Shown: positions 47,430 to 57,027, numbered from the stretch's first letter. The stretch: DNA of 64,000 bases from Gelidibacter sp035515035 (GCF_035515035.1 NZ_DATJCA010000047.1:15537-79536), one strand, 5' to 3'. The notes: generated by a model not told the origin, from the letters alone. Program-made: numbers and translations.

Positions 47430-48520
47430 GGCGTTAAAATTTTTGACCATTGTTTCCCAATGATGCTTTGATTTAGGTGGGCTACGCTTTGTTTACTGTT
47501 TGATTTACAGGTATTATAAATATCTATGTCCAACAAAAAACGGTCAAATGCTTGAGCTAGGGCTTTCGGGTTATGATTCTCCACTAATAACCCGTTTATT
47601 TCGTGATCAATTATTTCTGATGGACCACTTTTACAGTTTACTGAAATGACCGGCGTTTCTACAGAAAGTGCTTCTATTAACACACGTGGAAAGCCTTCAT
47701 GCCTACTTGTTAAAACTAAAAATAACGCATTTTTCAATAGACCATATACATGGGGTGTAAAAGAATAAAGTTTAACGTGTGATTGGAGCTGGAAAGAATT
47801 GATTTTTTGCTGAATCATTTCCTTGTCCTCTCCATCTCCAACAATATAAAGTTGGACAGAATGGTTGGATAATTTAGACAACTTATAGGCTTCAATCAAT
47901 AATCCAAAATTCTTTACTTTGTCATCTAATCGGCCCAAAAACAGGATATAAGGTTCATGAACTTCCTTTTTACTTTGTTGCTCATTGAAATTCTCAACAG
48001 CATTATAGATCGTCAGTGTCTTTTTTGTTTTAAATTCTGAATTGATAGATGCAGAAATATCTTTTGAAACGCCAACTATTTTATCGACCTTCTTCAAAAT
48101 CAACTGGGCAACCCATTTGTGTTTTGTGAGGTAATTATCAAGGTGCCGACTTCTTACGACATATATAAATTTAAACCCTTGATACACATAATTCAAATAC
48201 AGCAATTCAACGGATGCCGAGCTTCTGGCTCTGTTATCAATGATATAGTGAAAATTATGGGTTTTTAGATAGTGTCTTAATTTTTGAATGCGCTTGAAGC
48301 GTTTCCAAGGACGGTTGGGATATTCTTTATCCAATCCTAAATTTAAAAGCTGGCCATGAAACTCGAAGTCAATGGCATCGTTCAAGAGTACGAGATGCAC
48401 TTCAAAACCTTCGCCTTGAAGCATTTTGCATAAAATAGCAGTGGAACGCTCTGCTCCTCCCTTAGCCAAAGAAATAGACACCACGCAGATTTTCAATTTA
48501 GGTTCTGCCAAGAGATTCAT
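47426..48520 (-). CDS. Family 4 glycosyltransferase
   Basis: A 364-residue GT-B enzyme. VSISLAKGGAERSTAIL is the N-terminal acceptor motif. LFLGRLDDKVKNFGLLIEAYKL and the EGFPRVLIEALSVETPVISVNCKSGPSEII block with the E-x7-E donor site are diagnostic of GT4. An ATG at 48520 is preferred to the TTG three codons upstream. It is coupled to fdtA by an ATGA overlap. Confidence 0.92.
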   Translation of the reverse strand: MNLLAEPKLKICVVSISLAKGGAERSTAILCKMLQGEGFEVHLVLLNDAIDFEFHGQLLNLGLDKEYPNRPWKRFKRIQKLRHYLKTHNFHYIIDNRARSSASVELLYLNYVYQGFKFIYVVRSRHLDNYLTKHKWVAQLILKKVDKIVGVSKDISASINSEFKTKKTLTIYNAVENFNEQQSKKEVHEPYILFLGRLDDKVKNFGLLIEAYKLSKLSNHSVQLYIVGDGEDKEMIQQKINSFQLQSHVKLYSFTPHVYGLLKNALFLVLTSRHEGFPRVLIEALSVETPVISVNCKSGPSEIIDHEINGLLVENHNPKALAQAFDRFLLDIDIYNTCKSNSKQSVAHLNQSIIGKQWSKILTP

Positions 48521-48570
48521 GATGAGCAACCACTATTTTTATTAAGTTTACAAAATCAAATATACAATTA

Positions 48571-49710
48571 ATGAACATTCTTTTGGTCGGTGAATATAGT
48601 CGGCTCCATAATTCACTCAAAGAAGGATTGGAAGCTTTAGGACATCGAGTAACTATAGTGGCTTCTGGTGATCATTTCAAAAATTTCCCTGTTGACCTTA
48701 AAATCGACCATTCTTTCCACCATCCACTATTAAAAAAACTTAAGGTTGGTTTTTATAAACTCACTTCGATTGACTTGGGAGCTTATGAGATTTATCTCAA
48801 AGTCCGATGGTTTTCAAAGAAATTGAGAGGGTTTGATGTTGTTCAGCTAATTAATGAGTTTTCGTTAAAAAGCACTCCCAATTTGGAGATGGGGATACTT
48901 GAACCTCTAATAAAACACAATGGCAAGCTCTACCTCCTTTCGTGTGGTATTGACTACCAATGTATGTCCTATATGATGGATGGGAAATTCAAATATAGTG
49001 TGATGAGTCCGTATTTAAAAGATCCTTCGCTTAAGCGTTCTTATAAATTTCAGTTGCAATATCTCAACGACGATTTTAAAAAACTTCACGATTTTATTTA
49101 CAAGAATGCCCAAGGTGTCATTGCTACAGACATGGATTACCACATTCCGTTATTAAACCATAAATCTTATTTAGGATTAATTCCAAATCCTATCAATACT
49201 GATGTGATAGGTTATATTCCGATGGAAATAAGCGGAAAAATTAAAATATTCCACGGCATTAATACCGTGGCCAGTATAACAAAAGGAAATGGTTATTTCA
49301 CCGAGGCCTTAGAAATAATCGCTTCCAAATACGGTGATACCGTAGAAATCACCACGACCCAGAGTCTGCCATACGACCAATACATAAAAACTTATAACGA
49401 TTGCCATATTTTATTGGATCAGGTTTACTCCTATGACCAAGGCTACAACGCGTTGGAAGCGATGGCAAAAGGAAAAGTGGTTTTTAGTGGTGCTGAGCAG
49501 GAATGGTTGGATTATTATGACGTGAAGGAGGATACTATTGTGATTAACGCCCTTCCTGATGTTGATTATTTAGTCAATAAATTAAGTTGGCTGATTGAGC
49601 ATCCCGAAAAGATTTTAGAAATATCCAAAAATGCCCGAGAATTTGTGGAAAGAGAACATTATTACAAAACTATCGCCAAGAAGTATCTCGATACCTGGAT
49701 AATAAACTAA
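48571..49710 (+). CDS. Glycosyltransferase-like protein (GT-B fold)
   Basis: A 379-residue protein that begins MNILLVGEYSRLHNSLKEGLEALGHRVTIVASG like GT-B enzymes and ends with DQVYSYDQGYNALEAMAKGKVVFSGAEQEWL, a GT4-type donor site in which Tyr-Asn-Ala replaces the usual Pro-Ser. The middle is less conserved (CGIDYQCMSYMMDGKFKYSVMSP). It stands alone on the plus strand inside a minus-strand cluster. Its stop overlaps the acyltransferase gene by 4 bp. Donor and acceptor unknown. Confidence 0.75.
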   Translation: MNILLVGEYSRLHNSLKEGLEALGHRVTIVASGDHFKNFPVDLKIDHSFHHPLLKKLKVGFYKLTSIDLGAYEIYLKVRWFSKKLRGFDVVQLINEFSLKSTPNLEMGILEPLIKHNGKLYLLSCGIDYQCMSYMMDGKFKYSVMSPYLKDPSLKRSYKFQLQYLNDDFKKLHDFIYKNAQGVIATDMDYHIPLLNHKSYLGLIPNPINTDVIGYIPMEISGKIKIFHGINTVASITKGNGYFTEALEIIASKYGDTVEITTTQSLPYDQYIKTYNDCHILLDQVYSYDQGYNALEAMAKGKVVFSGAEQEWLDYYDVKEDTIVINALPDVDYLVNKLSWLIEHPEKILEISKNAREFVEREHYYKTIAKKYLDTWIIN

Positions 49711-50282
49711 TTCAGCTCTCTGATTAATTTTGCAGGAGAGCCACCGATCAACACATTTGCCGGAAAACTTTTAGAAACGGTTGACCCCGCAGCTACAACG
49801 CTATTTTCACCTATGGTCACGCCTTTTAAAATTGTGACGTTATTACCAATAAAAACATTTTTTTCAATGATTACCTTTTTTGGCGATGGATCTGTTTGTT
49901 TTCGATTTGTCATGTCCAAATCATGAAAATTACTGTCGTAAATTGAACAGTTCAAGCCAATAAGCACGTCATCTTTTATTTTAATTGCCAATTCCGACAC
50001 CGCTGTAAATTGATTGTTAATGCTCACATTATGGCCAAAACTGATGGTGGATTTTTCAGTACGTGCCTCAATATAGGCATAGGAATTATAAAACATAGGG
50101 GAATTTACCACACCAATTTGAACATGCTCACCAAAAATCACCTTTCCTTTACCTTTTATAACTACGGGTTGGAACGCAACGTAGCTACCTTTTACACGCG
50201 AGTTAGTAGAAGCAAATTTGTAAAACTTTTTCCTCAAATACATAACAAAACCAACAATTTTCAGTTTTAGCTTATTCCTCAT
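49707..50282 (-). CDS. Left-handed beta-helix acyltransferase (hexapeptide family)
   Basis: A 191-residue protein with hexapeptide repeats (IKIKDDVLIGLNCSIYD, VIIEKNVFIGNNVTILKGVTIGENSVVAAGSTVSK) and the WbbJ/maltose-acetyltransferase-type end LIGGSPAKLIREL. The catalytic His is probably in DSNFHDLD. O- or N-acetylation of the surface glycan is expected. It could supply the FdtC-type N-acetylation of the 3-amino sugar, but the sequence does not decide this. ATGA overlap with the upstream flippase gene. Confidence 0.87.
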   Translation of the reverse strand: MRNKLKLKIVGFVMYLRKKFYKFASTNSRVKGSYVAFQPVVIKGKGKVIFGEHVQIGVVNSPMFYNSYAYIEARTEKSTISFGHNVSINNQFTAVSELAIKIKDDVLIGLNCSIYDSNFHDLDMTNRKQTDPSPKKVIIEKNVFIGNNVTILKGVTIGENSVVAAGSTVSKSFPANVLIGGSPAKLIRELN

Positions 50283-51577
50283 ATTTCGAAATTTTGTTTG
50301 CTGAATAATAGCTTCTTAAAAACAGTAGCAATCACTATTAGATGAAAAGCGAAGTTAACAAAATGAGCAATCACAGCGCCCTCAACCCCATAAATATCAA
50401 TAAAATAAATACTGGCTAGATATAAAATAACGAATGAAAATAATTCGATGCCAATATAATACAAGACCATTTTCTTAGCGATTAATTGAAACGCCACAAC
50501 AGAAGAGATTACTTTTAAAAAATCACCCAATAACTGCCACATAAAAAGATCTTCCACAGGTTGAAATTCTTGAGTAAACAGGATAGCAACAATATAAGAT
50601 CTCAAAAAATAAATAAACAATAAAACAGTTCCGAATATGGGAAGCACGGTTTTATAAAAATGCACGATCTCTTTTCTAAAGTCTATCGCATTGGTTATTT
50701 CCGAAAAACGTGGTAAAATATATAATACCAATAAGGAGTTGGCAAACATCAAATAATAATTGGAAATCCGTCGTATGGCTTCCCAAAAGCCCGCATCTTT
50801 CATGCTGACATGGTCAATTAAATAATTTCTTATAAATAGAAAAATCAAGGGCATTACCGCCGCAGAAAATAAAGCCATTGCAGAATAATGGCTAAAATTC
50901 TTTAGAACTTTCAAATTGATTTTCGATATTTTGACCGGATTAAAAAAATGTCGGATATCAAAAAAACTGAATAAAGTGACAAAAAACAACAATCCAGGAA
51001 TAGTTACAGCGGCTATTAATGCGCCATTCAACTGTTTTTGCCATATCAACGCCAAGGTTAAGAGAAGTCCAAAAATCTGACTGAAAATATTTATCTTAAC
51101 AAAAACTTTGTGTTTCGAGAGTCCGTTGATGATGGCCATCAAGACTAAATTCATTGCAGAAAACGGAAGCATGAAAGCCAGGAGTTTTAGAATAAAAAAA
51201 TACGCTCCTTGAGAATCAAAAATCCAATACGCGAGACTTTCTGCATTAAAAAAGAGGCCCAATGAAATGATGAGTGCCGCAATCAAGATGGTGGTTAAGA
51301 CCGTACCAACAGCTTCGTTAAGTTTGGCCTTATCGTCTTTAAACTCTGCAACGTATTTGACAATCCCGTTTAAGAATCCCAAAGTGGAAAAAGACTCCAC
51401 TGTGGTTAGGAAGTTTCTTAGATTTCCGATTAAAGCCAATCCCTCGGCACCAATAAAAACAGCAATCGCTTTAGAAGTTACAAATCCAGCCACTACTCTT
51501 GTTAAAACAGCAACAGAATTGAATGATGCAATTTTGAGCAGCAGGTTACTGTTTATATAGTGGAATATTCTTTTCAA
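50279..51577 (-). CDS. Wzx-like O-antigen/polysaccharide flippase, copy 1
   Basis: A 432-residue polytopic membrane protein of the MATE/Wzx superfamily with about 12 helices. The N-terminus (VVAGFVTSKAIAVFIGAEGLALIGNLRNFL) matches the O-antigen translocase branch. The only usable start is TTG at 51577: an in-frame stop lies two codons upstream and the nearby ATG is out of frame. Clearly paralogous to the neighbouring flippase, with conserved blocks such as QLLGDFLKVISSVVAFQLIAKKM in the same positions. Confidence 0.88.
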   Translation of the reverse strand: MKRIFHYINSNLLLKIASFNSVAVLTRVVAGFVTSKAIAVFIGAEGLALIGNLRNFLTTVESFSTLGFLNGIVKYVAEFKDDKAKLNEAVGTVLTTILIAALIISLGLFFNAESLAYWIFDSQGAYFFILKLLAFMLPFSAMNLVLMAIINGLSKHKVFVKINIFSQIFGLLLTLALIWQKQLNGALIAAVTIPGLLFFVTLFSFFDIRHFFNPVKISKINLKVLKNFSHYSAMALFSAAVMPLIFLFIRNYLIDHVSMKDAGFWEAIRRISNYYLMFANSLLVLYILPRFSEITNAIDFRKEIVHFYKTVLPIFGTVLLFIYFLRSYIVAILFTQEFQPVEDLFMWQLLGDFLKVISSVVAFQLIAKKMVLYYIGIELFSFVILYLASIYFIDIYGVEGAVIAHFVNFAFHLIVIATVFKKLLFSKQNFEI

Positions 51578-51601
51578 TATTCATCTGTGTTTTGACATGC
51601 A

Positions 51602-52906
51602 TTAATGGTCATCCGTATTACCAATCACTCCAAAAAGAGAACTTCCAAATATCAATAAAATAATGCCATAATGCATCAAATAGCTCACAAAGTGGCCTAT
51701 TACTGCACCTTTAACGCCAAAAATATCAATCAAATAAATACTGGACAGATACATGACAATCACCAAAAACACTTCAATTATGATAAAATGTGTAAACATT
51801 CTTTTAGCGATAAATTGATAGGCAATCACAATGGAAAGCACTTTTACAAAATCGCCCAAAAGTTGCCATAAAAACAGGTCTTCTGTAGGCTTAAAAGCAT
51901 CAGAAAACATAAGTGGCACCAAAAAAGATCGCAACAGATAAATCATGACCAATCCAATCCCAAAAATGGGCATTGCCGTTTTATAAAAACTGAAGACTTC
52001 CAGCCTGAATTCTTTTTTGCTCTCAATCTCACTGAAACGAGGTAAAACATATAACGTGAGCAGCGAATTGATAAACATAAGATAGTAATCTGAAATACGC
52101 TGCATGGCTTCCCAATGTCCTGCTTCCTTGATCCCCACTTCATCAATAATATAATTCCTGATCACAATGGAAACCATCGGGATGGCTATTGCGGTTACGA
52201 GCGCCATAATGGCAAAAGGTCCAAACTTTCTCAATACCCCAATATTGACATTTGATATTTTGATGGAAGACATTAAACTGCGCTGGTTTACAAAACCGAT
52301 AAAAGTAATCAGAAAAATAAGTGAAGGTGCGATAACAGCTGCTATCATGGCGCCATCAATATTATTTTGATAGATTAAAAGCAACGTGATTAAGAGCCCT
52401 AAAATCTGACCAATAAGATTGATGATCAGTAAAATCTTGTACTTTGAAAACCCGTTCATTATGGCAAAACTGAACATGTTCAATGCATAAAACGGCAGTG
52501 CCAATGCCATGATTTCAATGACATAAGCATAATTATAATGGGCAGCAAACAAAAAGTTATTAATGGATTCTGCATTATAATAACTCAAAAATGAAATCAA
52601 AAGCGTCGAGAAAAAACCTAAATAATATGCCGTAGATAAGGTTTGACTTAGTCTAAAAACATCATTTTTAACTTCTGCAATAGATTTGACCAAGCCATTA
52701 TAAAAACCTAAAATTGAAAAGGTATGGATGGCACCCAAGAAATTCCTGAGATTACCAATAAGTGCCATGCCTTCAACGCCAATAAAAACAGCTATTGCTT
52801 TGGAGGTCAAAATACCCGCCACGATCTTGGTGATAATAGTTACGGTATTAAGATTGGCTACCTTAAACAACACATGTTCGTTAATATAGTTATTGAATTT
52901 TCCCAC
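51602..52906 (-). CDS. Wzx-like O-antigen/polysaccharide flippase, copy 2
   Basis: A 434-residue polytopic membrane protein, tandem paralogue of copy 1 (for example IVAGILTSKAIAVFIGVEGMALIGNLRNFL and QLLGDFVKVLSIVIAYQFIAKRM). It flips lipid-linked glycan units across the inner membrane. Its GTG start at 52906 directly abuts the fdtB stop (TAA then GTG), so translation is probably coupled. Copy 1 follows after 24 bp. Confidence 0.88.
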   Translation of the reverse strand: MGKFNNYINEHVLFKVANLNTVTIITKIVAGILTSKAIAVFIGVEGMALIGNLRNFLGAIHTFSILGFYNGLVKSIAEVKNDVFRLSQTLSTAYYLGFFSTLLISFLSYYNAESINNFLFAAHYNYAYVIEIMALALPFYALNMFSFAIMNGFSKYKILLIINLIGQILGLLITLLLIYQNNIDGAMIAAVIAPSLIFLITFIGFVNQRSLMSSIKISNVNIGVLRKFGPFAIMALVTAIAIPMVSIVIRNYIIDEVGIKEAGHWEAMQRISDYYLMFINSLLTLYVLPRFSEIESKKEFRLEVFSFYKTAMPIFGIGLVMIYLLRSFLVPLMFSDAFKPTEDLFLWQLLGDFVKVLSIVIAYQFIAKRMFTHFIIIEVFLVIVMYLSSIYLIDIFGVKGAVIGHFVSYLMHYGIILLIFGSSLFGVIGNTDDH

Positions 52907-54031
52907 TTAATATGCGTTTAAAACCTTAATAACTGTGGAGATCTCATCCTCTCTCATAACGGGACTCATAGGAATGCTAATGATGGTTTTATGGATTTCT
53001 TCCGTAATTGGAAAAAGGTCTTTGTTAAACATAGGCAAAGCATTTTGTTGGTGCGGCGGAATGGGATAATGAATTAAATAGGCAATGTCATGGGATTGTA
53101 AATGAGTTTCAAAATCTTGACGATCACTAACTCGAATCACAAATACATGAAACACATGATCATGTTCTCCGCTATAGAACGGCAGGGTCAACTTTTTATT
53201 TTTTATCTCCCGTAGATACCTCTTGGCGATGGATCGGCGTTTGCTATTATCCTCATCAAGATGTTTTAATTTGATATTTAAAAATGCCGCTTGAAGTTCG
53301 TCCAACCGACTGTTAACTCCTACGATATCATTCACATTTTTTTTTGAACTGCCATAATTACGCATCAGCTTGACGGTGTCTGCCAAGTTCGAATTATTTG
53401 TAGTTATTGCTCCAGCATCTCCCAAAGCACCTAAATTCTTTGTCGGATAAAAACTAAAAGCAGCTGCATCTCCTAAATTTCCAGCTCTTTTAAGCTTGGA
53501 ACTTGCAACTTGCAACTTGGATCTTTTTACTGCTCCGTGTGCCTGTGCCGCATCCTCTATCACCAACAAACCCGCCGTCTTGGCAATGTCATTAATCACA
53601 TTCATCTCAGCCAACTGACCATAGAGATGCACCACCAAGATTGCTTTTGTGTTTGGACCAACATATTTTTTTATTTCTCTCGGCGAAATATTATAGGTTT
53701 CAAGATCGGGCTCGACTAAAATTGGTTTTAAACCTGCATTGATAATAGATAGGATTGAAGCAATATACGTATTAGCCGGGACGATGACCTCATCATCGCA
53801 CTGCAACTTTCCTAAATGGATATAACTTTTAAAAATCAAGGTCAATGCATCCAATCCGTTGGCGGTCCCAATACAGTGTTTAGTGCCGCAATAAGAAGCG
53901 AAATCAGCTTCAAATTGCTCCACTTCACTTCCTAAAATATAATATCCTGAATTTAAAAAACTCCTAAACCGCTCTTGAAAATCGGTTTCAAAACGTTCAT
54001 TAATTTTATGAAGATCTAAAAACTTTATCAT
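52907..54031 (-). CDS. fdtB: DegT/DnrJ-family sugar aminotransferase FdtB-like
   Basis: A 374-residue PLP enzyme that would aminate the 3-keto sugar made by FdtA. Conserved blocks: GTANGLDALTLIFKSY, VIVPANTYIASILSIINAGLKPILVEPD, LVIEDAAQAHGA, PLP-lysine motif SFYPTKNLGALGDAGAI, and NSRLDELQAAFL. Between AHGA and AGNLGDAAAFSFYP there are 15-16 residues instead of about 6 in the family; the extra DNA is a tandem AACTTGCAACTTG repeat (about 53490-53525). The insert keeps frame and lies on a surface loop before the active-site strand, so activity may survive. Overlaps the GNAT gene by 4 bp. Confidence 0.9.
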   Translation of the reverse strand: MIKFLDLHKINERFETDFQERFRSFLNSGYYILGSEVEQFEADFASYCGTKHCIGTANGLDALTLIFKSYIHLGKLQCDDEVIVPANTYIASILSIINAGLKPILVEPDLETYNISPREIKKYVGPNTKAILVVHLYGQLAEMNVINDIAKTAGLLVIEDAAQAHGAVKRSKLQVASSKLKRAGNLGDAAAFSFYPTKNLGALGDAGAITTNNSNLADTVKLMRNYGSSKKNVNDIVGVNSRLDELQAAFLNIKLKHLDEDNSKRRSIAKRYLREIKNKKLTLPFYSGEHDHVFHVFVIRVSDRQDFETHLQSHDIAYLIHYPIPPHQQNALPMFNKDLFPITEEIHKTIISIPMSPVMREDEISTVIKVLNAY

Positions 54032-55005
54032 TTGAGAACCGATTTCAATATGTTATAGTTTTTGGTGTCGATTTTATAAAAATCCTGAGTCATTGTTCTC
54101 GCACCAAATCCTTCTTTCCAGAATTGCAGTCCTGCATTAATAGTATTCCCATTGTTTTCGTTGGAGGTGCCAAAATCGAAATAACGTTTTTTGTCATAGA
54201 CTTTATGGATTAAATAATCGTGTAAAGCATCCAAACTTCCTAAGGTGTTTTTGTTGTCATTTCCTGAAATATATTGGCAATGTGCAATGTTTTTTGTTTC
54301 AAAGATTGTCGCTCCAGCAACAATTTCGCCCTCATGGTACACGTTAAATTGATGAATATTTTTCGGGAATTTCTCTTTCAGATATTCTATTTCCTCCAGC
54401 GAATGAACAGGACTCGCGTTGTGCCTTTTGTCCAAATTAGGCTTTAGAATTTTATTCCAGAAGTTTTCAAAGTTATAAGTGTGTTCAATCTTTAGTCCAT
54501 GTTTCTTTGCGCGTTTAATTCCCTCAAGTCTGCCAGATGAAAACTTCACCTTGTTTTGGATATCAATCACTGAAAGTGTATCTCTTCGAATTAATTCTGC
54601 TTTTAGAATAAAGTTCAAATAATGGATTTCCTCTGAAGGCATTTGATGATAAATAGAAGGGAGTTCTTTTAGATAAAGCGTTGTGATATTTAGTTCGTGT
54701 AAAAATTTCAACAGTATTTCAAAACTGAGCAAAACAGTTTCAAATCGAATGTTTTTTGGTAACACCAATCCACCATAAGTCAACCCTTGATGCGAATGAA
54801 TTTCATTTCCTTTCCTATTGGCAGGCAATAAAGCCACCAATTTCTCTTTCTTAAAAACCATTAAAGAAAAATCCTCAAACCGATCGTGATGATACTCCAT
54901 AAAATCACGATAGAACAAGAACGTCGCATTTTTGGAAGAAGCTACGAAGTTGTCCCAATCTGACTTGAATTTGGGTTGATATTGTTCAATTGAATACGCT
55001 TTCAA
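54028..55005 (-). CDS. GNAT/FemAB-like acyltransferase
   Basis: A 325-residue protein. The double-GNAT FemAB-like layout shows in NATFLFYRDFMEYHHDRFED, LKELPSIYH, RLEGIKRAKKHGLKI and the C-terminal YHEGEIVAGATIFETKNIAHCQYISGN plus FDFGTSNENNGNTINAGLQFWKEGFGA. A role as N-acyltransferase of the FdtB amino sugar is attractive from position but unproven. The start is TTG at 55005: an in-frame stop lies three codons upstream and the next ATG would remove 35 conserved residues. First gene of the minus-strand glycan operon. Confidence 0.8.
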   Translation of the reverse strand: MKAYSIEQYQPKFKSDWDNFVASSKNATFLFYRDFMEYHHDRFEDFSLMVFKKEKLVALLPANRKGNEIHSHQGLTYGGLVLPKNIRFETVLLSFEILLKFLHELNITTLYLKELPSIYHQMPSEEIHYLNFILKAELIRRDTLSVIDIQNKVKFSSGRLEGIKRAKKHGLKIEHTYNFENFWNKILKPNLDKRHNASPVHSLEEIEYLKEKFPKNIHQFNVYHEGEIVAGATIFETKNIAHCQYISGNDNKNTLGSLDALHDYLIHKVYDKKRYFDFGTSNENNGNTINAGLQFWKEGFGARTMTQDFYKIDTKNYNILKSVLK

Positions 55006-55141
55006 CGGATGTCAAGGATTAAAAGTTTTAAGAATGAAATTGGCTTCCAAAATACAATATTTTTAATGAAGCCATTCTTTTCCTTCTGAATATTCCTATG
55101 AATCGAAATGATTTGATGTTGAAGCATTTATTGGTAGAAAC

Positions 55142-55173
55142 AAAAAAGGAACTCCGTCTGGAATTCCTTTTTT
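55142..55173 (-). terminator. Terminator after typA
   Basis: AAGGAActCC / GGaaTTCCTT stem with one mismatch, flanked by A-runs and T-runs, 22 bp beyond the typA stop. Confidence 0.8.
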
Positions 55174-55194
55174 AAATATTTCAATTAGAATCTA

Positions 55195-56994
55195 TTAATT
55201 CGACTTATTTCTTTTACGTTCTGTTTCCGTCAATAAAATTTTACGCAAACGGATATGGTTTGGCGTTACCTCTACATATTCGTCTTTTTGGATATATTCC
55301 AAAGCTTCTTCCAATGAGAACTTTATCGCTGGGATAATACGTGCTTTATCGTCAGTTCCTGAAGAACGAACGTTACTCATTTTCTTGGTTTTTGTGACGT
55401 TTACCGCCATATCATCTCCACGAGAATTTTCTCCGATCACTTGACCTTCATAAATATCTTCTCCCGGATCGATGAAAAACTTACCTCTATCCTGTAATTT
55501 ATCTATAGAATATGGAATGGCCTGACCTTTCTCCATAGAAACCAAGGATCCATTTTGACGTTCAGGGATGCCACCTTTAAGTGGTTGGTATTCTACAAAG
55601 CGATGTGTCATGATGGCTTCACCCGCTGTAGCTGTTAACAATTGGTTACGCAAACCAATGATCCCACGGGATGGAATTAAGAATTTACACACCATACGGT
55701 CGCCTTTAGCTTCCATACTCAACATTTCACCTTTACGGATGGTCACCATTTCTATAGCTTTACCAGATACAGATTCTGGCAAATCAATAGTCATTTCTTC
55801 AATAGGCTCACATTTAACACCATCAATTTCTTTAATGATTACCTGTGGTTGACCAATTTGAAGCTCATAGCCTTCACGACGCATGGTTTCAATCAACACA
55901 GACAAATGTAAAACACCACGACCAAACACTAAAAACTTATCGGCACTATCAGTAGCGTTGACACGTAAGGCCAAATTCTTCTCAAGTTCTCTGGTCAAAC
56001 GGTCTTTGATATGTCGAGAGGTGACAAATTTACCATCCTTACCAAAAAATGGCGAATCGTTAATGGTAAATAGCATGCTCATGGTTGGTTCATCAATCGC
56101 AATGGATTCCAAACCTTCTGGGTTTTCATAATCCGCAATAGTATCACCAATCTCAAATCCTTCAAGTCCAACTAAAGCACAAATATCTCCAGCCTGTACT
56201 TCTTCTACTTTTCTACGTCCTACACCTTCAAAAACGTGAAGTTCCTTGATTTTGGATTTCACGATTTTTCCATCGCGTTTCACCAAAGAAATATTCATTC
56301 CAGTTTTTAAAATGCCACGTTGTAAACGTCCGATAGCAATTCTCCCTGTAAATGATGAGTAGTCTAAAGACGTGATCAACATTTGGGTGGTTCCCTCTTC
56401 AACTTCCATTGACGGGATATGTTCGATAACCATGTCCAATAAAGGCTCTATGGAATCGGTTGGTTTTCTCCAATCTGTACTCATCCAGTTATTTTTGGCA
56501 GATCCATAAACTACAGGAAAGTCCAATTGCCACTCTTCAGCGCCCAATTCGAACATCAAATCAAAAACAGCCTCGTGCACTTCATCTGGAGTACAGTTCT
56601 CTTTATCAACTTTATTGACCACAACGCAAGGTTTCAAACCTAAATCAAGTGCTTTTTGAAGCACAAAACGAGTCTGTGGCATTGGGCCCTCAAAGGCATC
56701 GACCAAAAGCAAAACGCCATCAGCCATGTTCAGTACACGCTCAACTTCACCGCCAAAATCCGCGTGACCGGGAGTATCAATAACATTAATTTTTGTGTCC
56801 TTGTAAGTTACAGCAATGTTCTTAGAGGTAATTGTAATACCTCTCTCACGCTCCAAATCGTTATTGTCAAGGAATAAATCACCCGTATTTTCGCTTTCAC
56901 GAAACGTGTGACAGTGGTACATAATCTTATCAACCAAGGTGGTTTTACCGTGGTCAACGTGTGCAATAATTGCAATATTTTTTATCTTAGCCAT
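55195..56994 (-). CDS. typA: Ribosome-associated GTPase TypA/BipA
   Basis: A 599-residue translational GTPase. G1 AHVDHGKTT (about 10-18), G2/G3 GITITSKN and DTPGHADFGGEV, G4 NKVDKE. Domain II/V homologous to EF-G and the BipA-specific C-terminal end follow (FIDPGEDIYEGQVIGENSRGDDMAVNVTKTKKMSN). It supports 50S assembly and growth at low temperature or stress. A TACATTTG -7 box lies 25 bp upstream. Single gene with its own terminator. Confidence 0.97.
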   Translation of the reverse strand: MAKIKNIAIIAHVDHGKTTLVDKIMYHCHTFRESENTGDLFLDNNDLERERGITITSKNIAVTYKDTKINVIDTPGHADFGGEVERVLNMADGVLLLVDAFEGPMPQTRFVLQKALDLGLKPCVVVNKVDKENCTPDEVHEAVFDLMFELGAEEWQLDFPVVYGSAKNNWMSTDWRKPTDSIEPLLDMVIEHIPSMEVEEGTTQMLITSLDYSSFTGRIAIGRLQRGILKTGMNISLVKRDGKIVKSKIKELHVFEGVGRRKVEEVQAGDICALVGLEGFEIGDTIADYENPEGLESIAIDEPTMSMLFTINDSPFFGKDGKFVTSRHIKDRLTRELEKNLALRVNATDSADKFLVFGRGVLHLSVLIETMRREGYELQIGQPQVIIKEIDGVKCEPIEEMTIDLPESVSGKAIEMVTIRKGEMLSMEAKGDRMVCKFLIPSRGIIGLRNQLLTATAGEAIMTHRFVEYQPLKGGIPERQNGSLVSMEKGQAIPYSIDKLQDRGKFFIDPGEDIYEGQVIGENSRGDDMAVNVTKTKKMSNVRSSGTDDKARIIPAIKFSLEEALEYIQKDEYVEVTPNHIRLRKILLTETERKRNKSN

Positions 56995-57019
56995 ATATAT
57001 GGTGCTTTTTTTCAGCGTG

Positions 57020-57027
57020 CAAATGTA
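57020..57027 (-). promoter_or_regulatory. -7 box of typA
   Basis: TACATTTG on the minus strand fits TAnnTTTG, 25 nt before the typA ATG. No convincing -33 TTTG was found at 19-21 bp. Confidence 0.5.
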
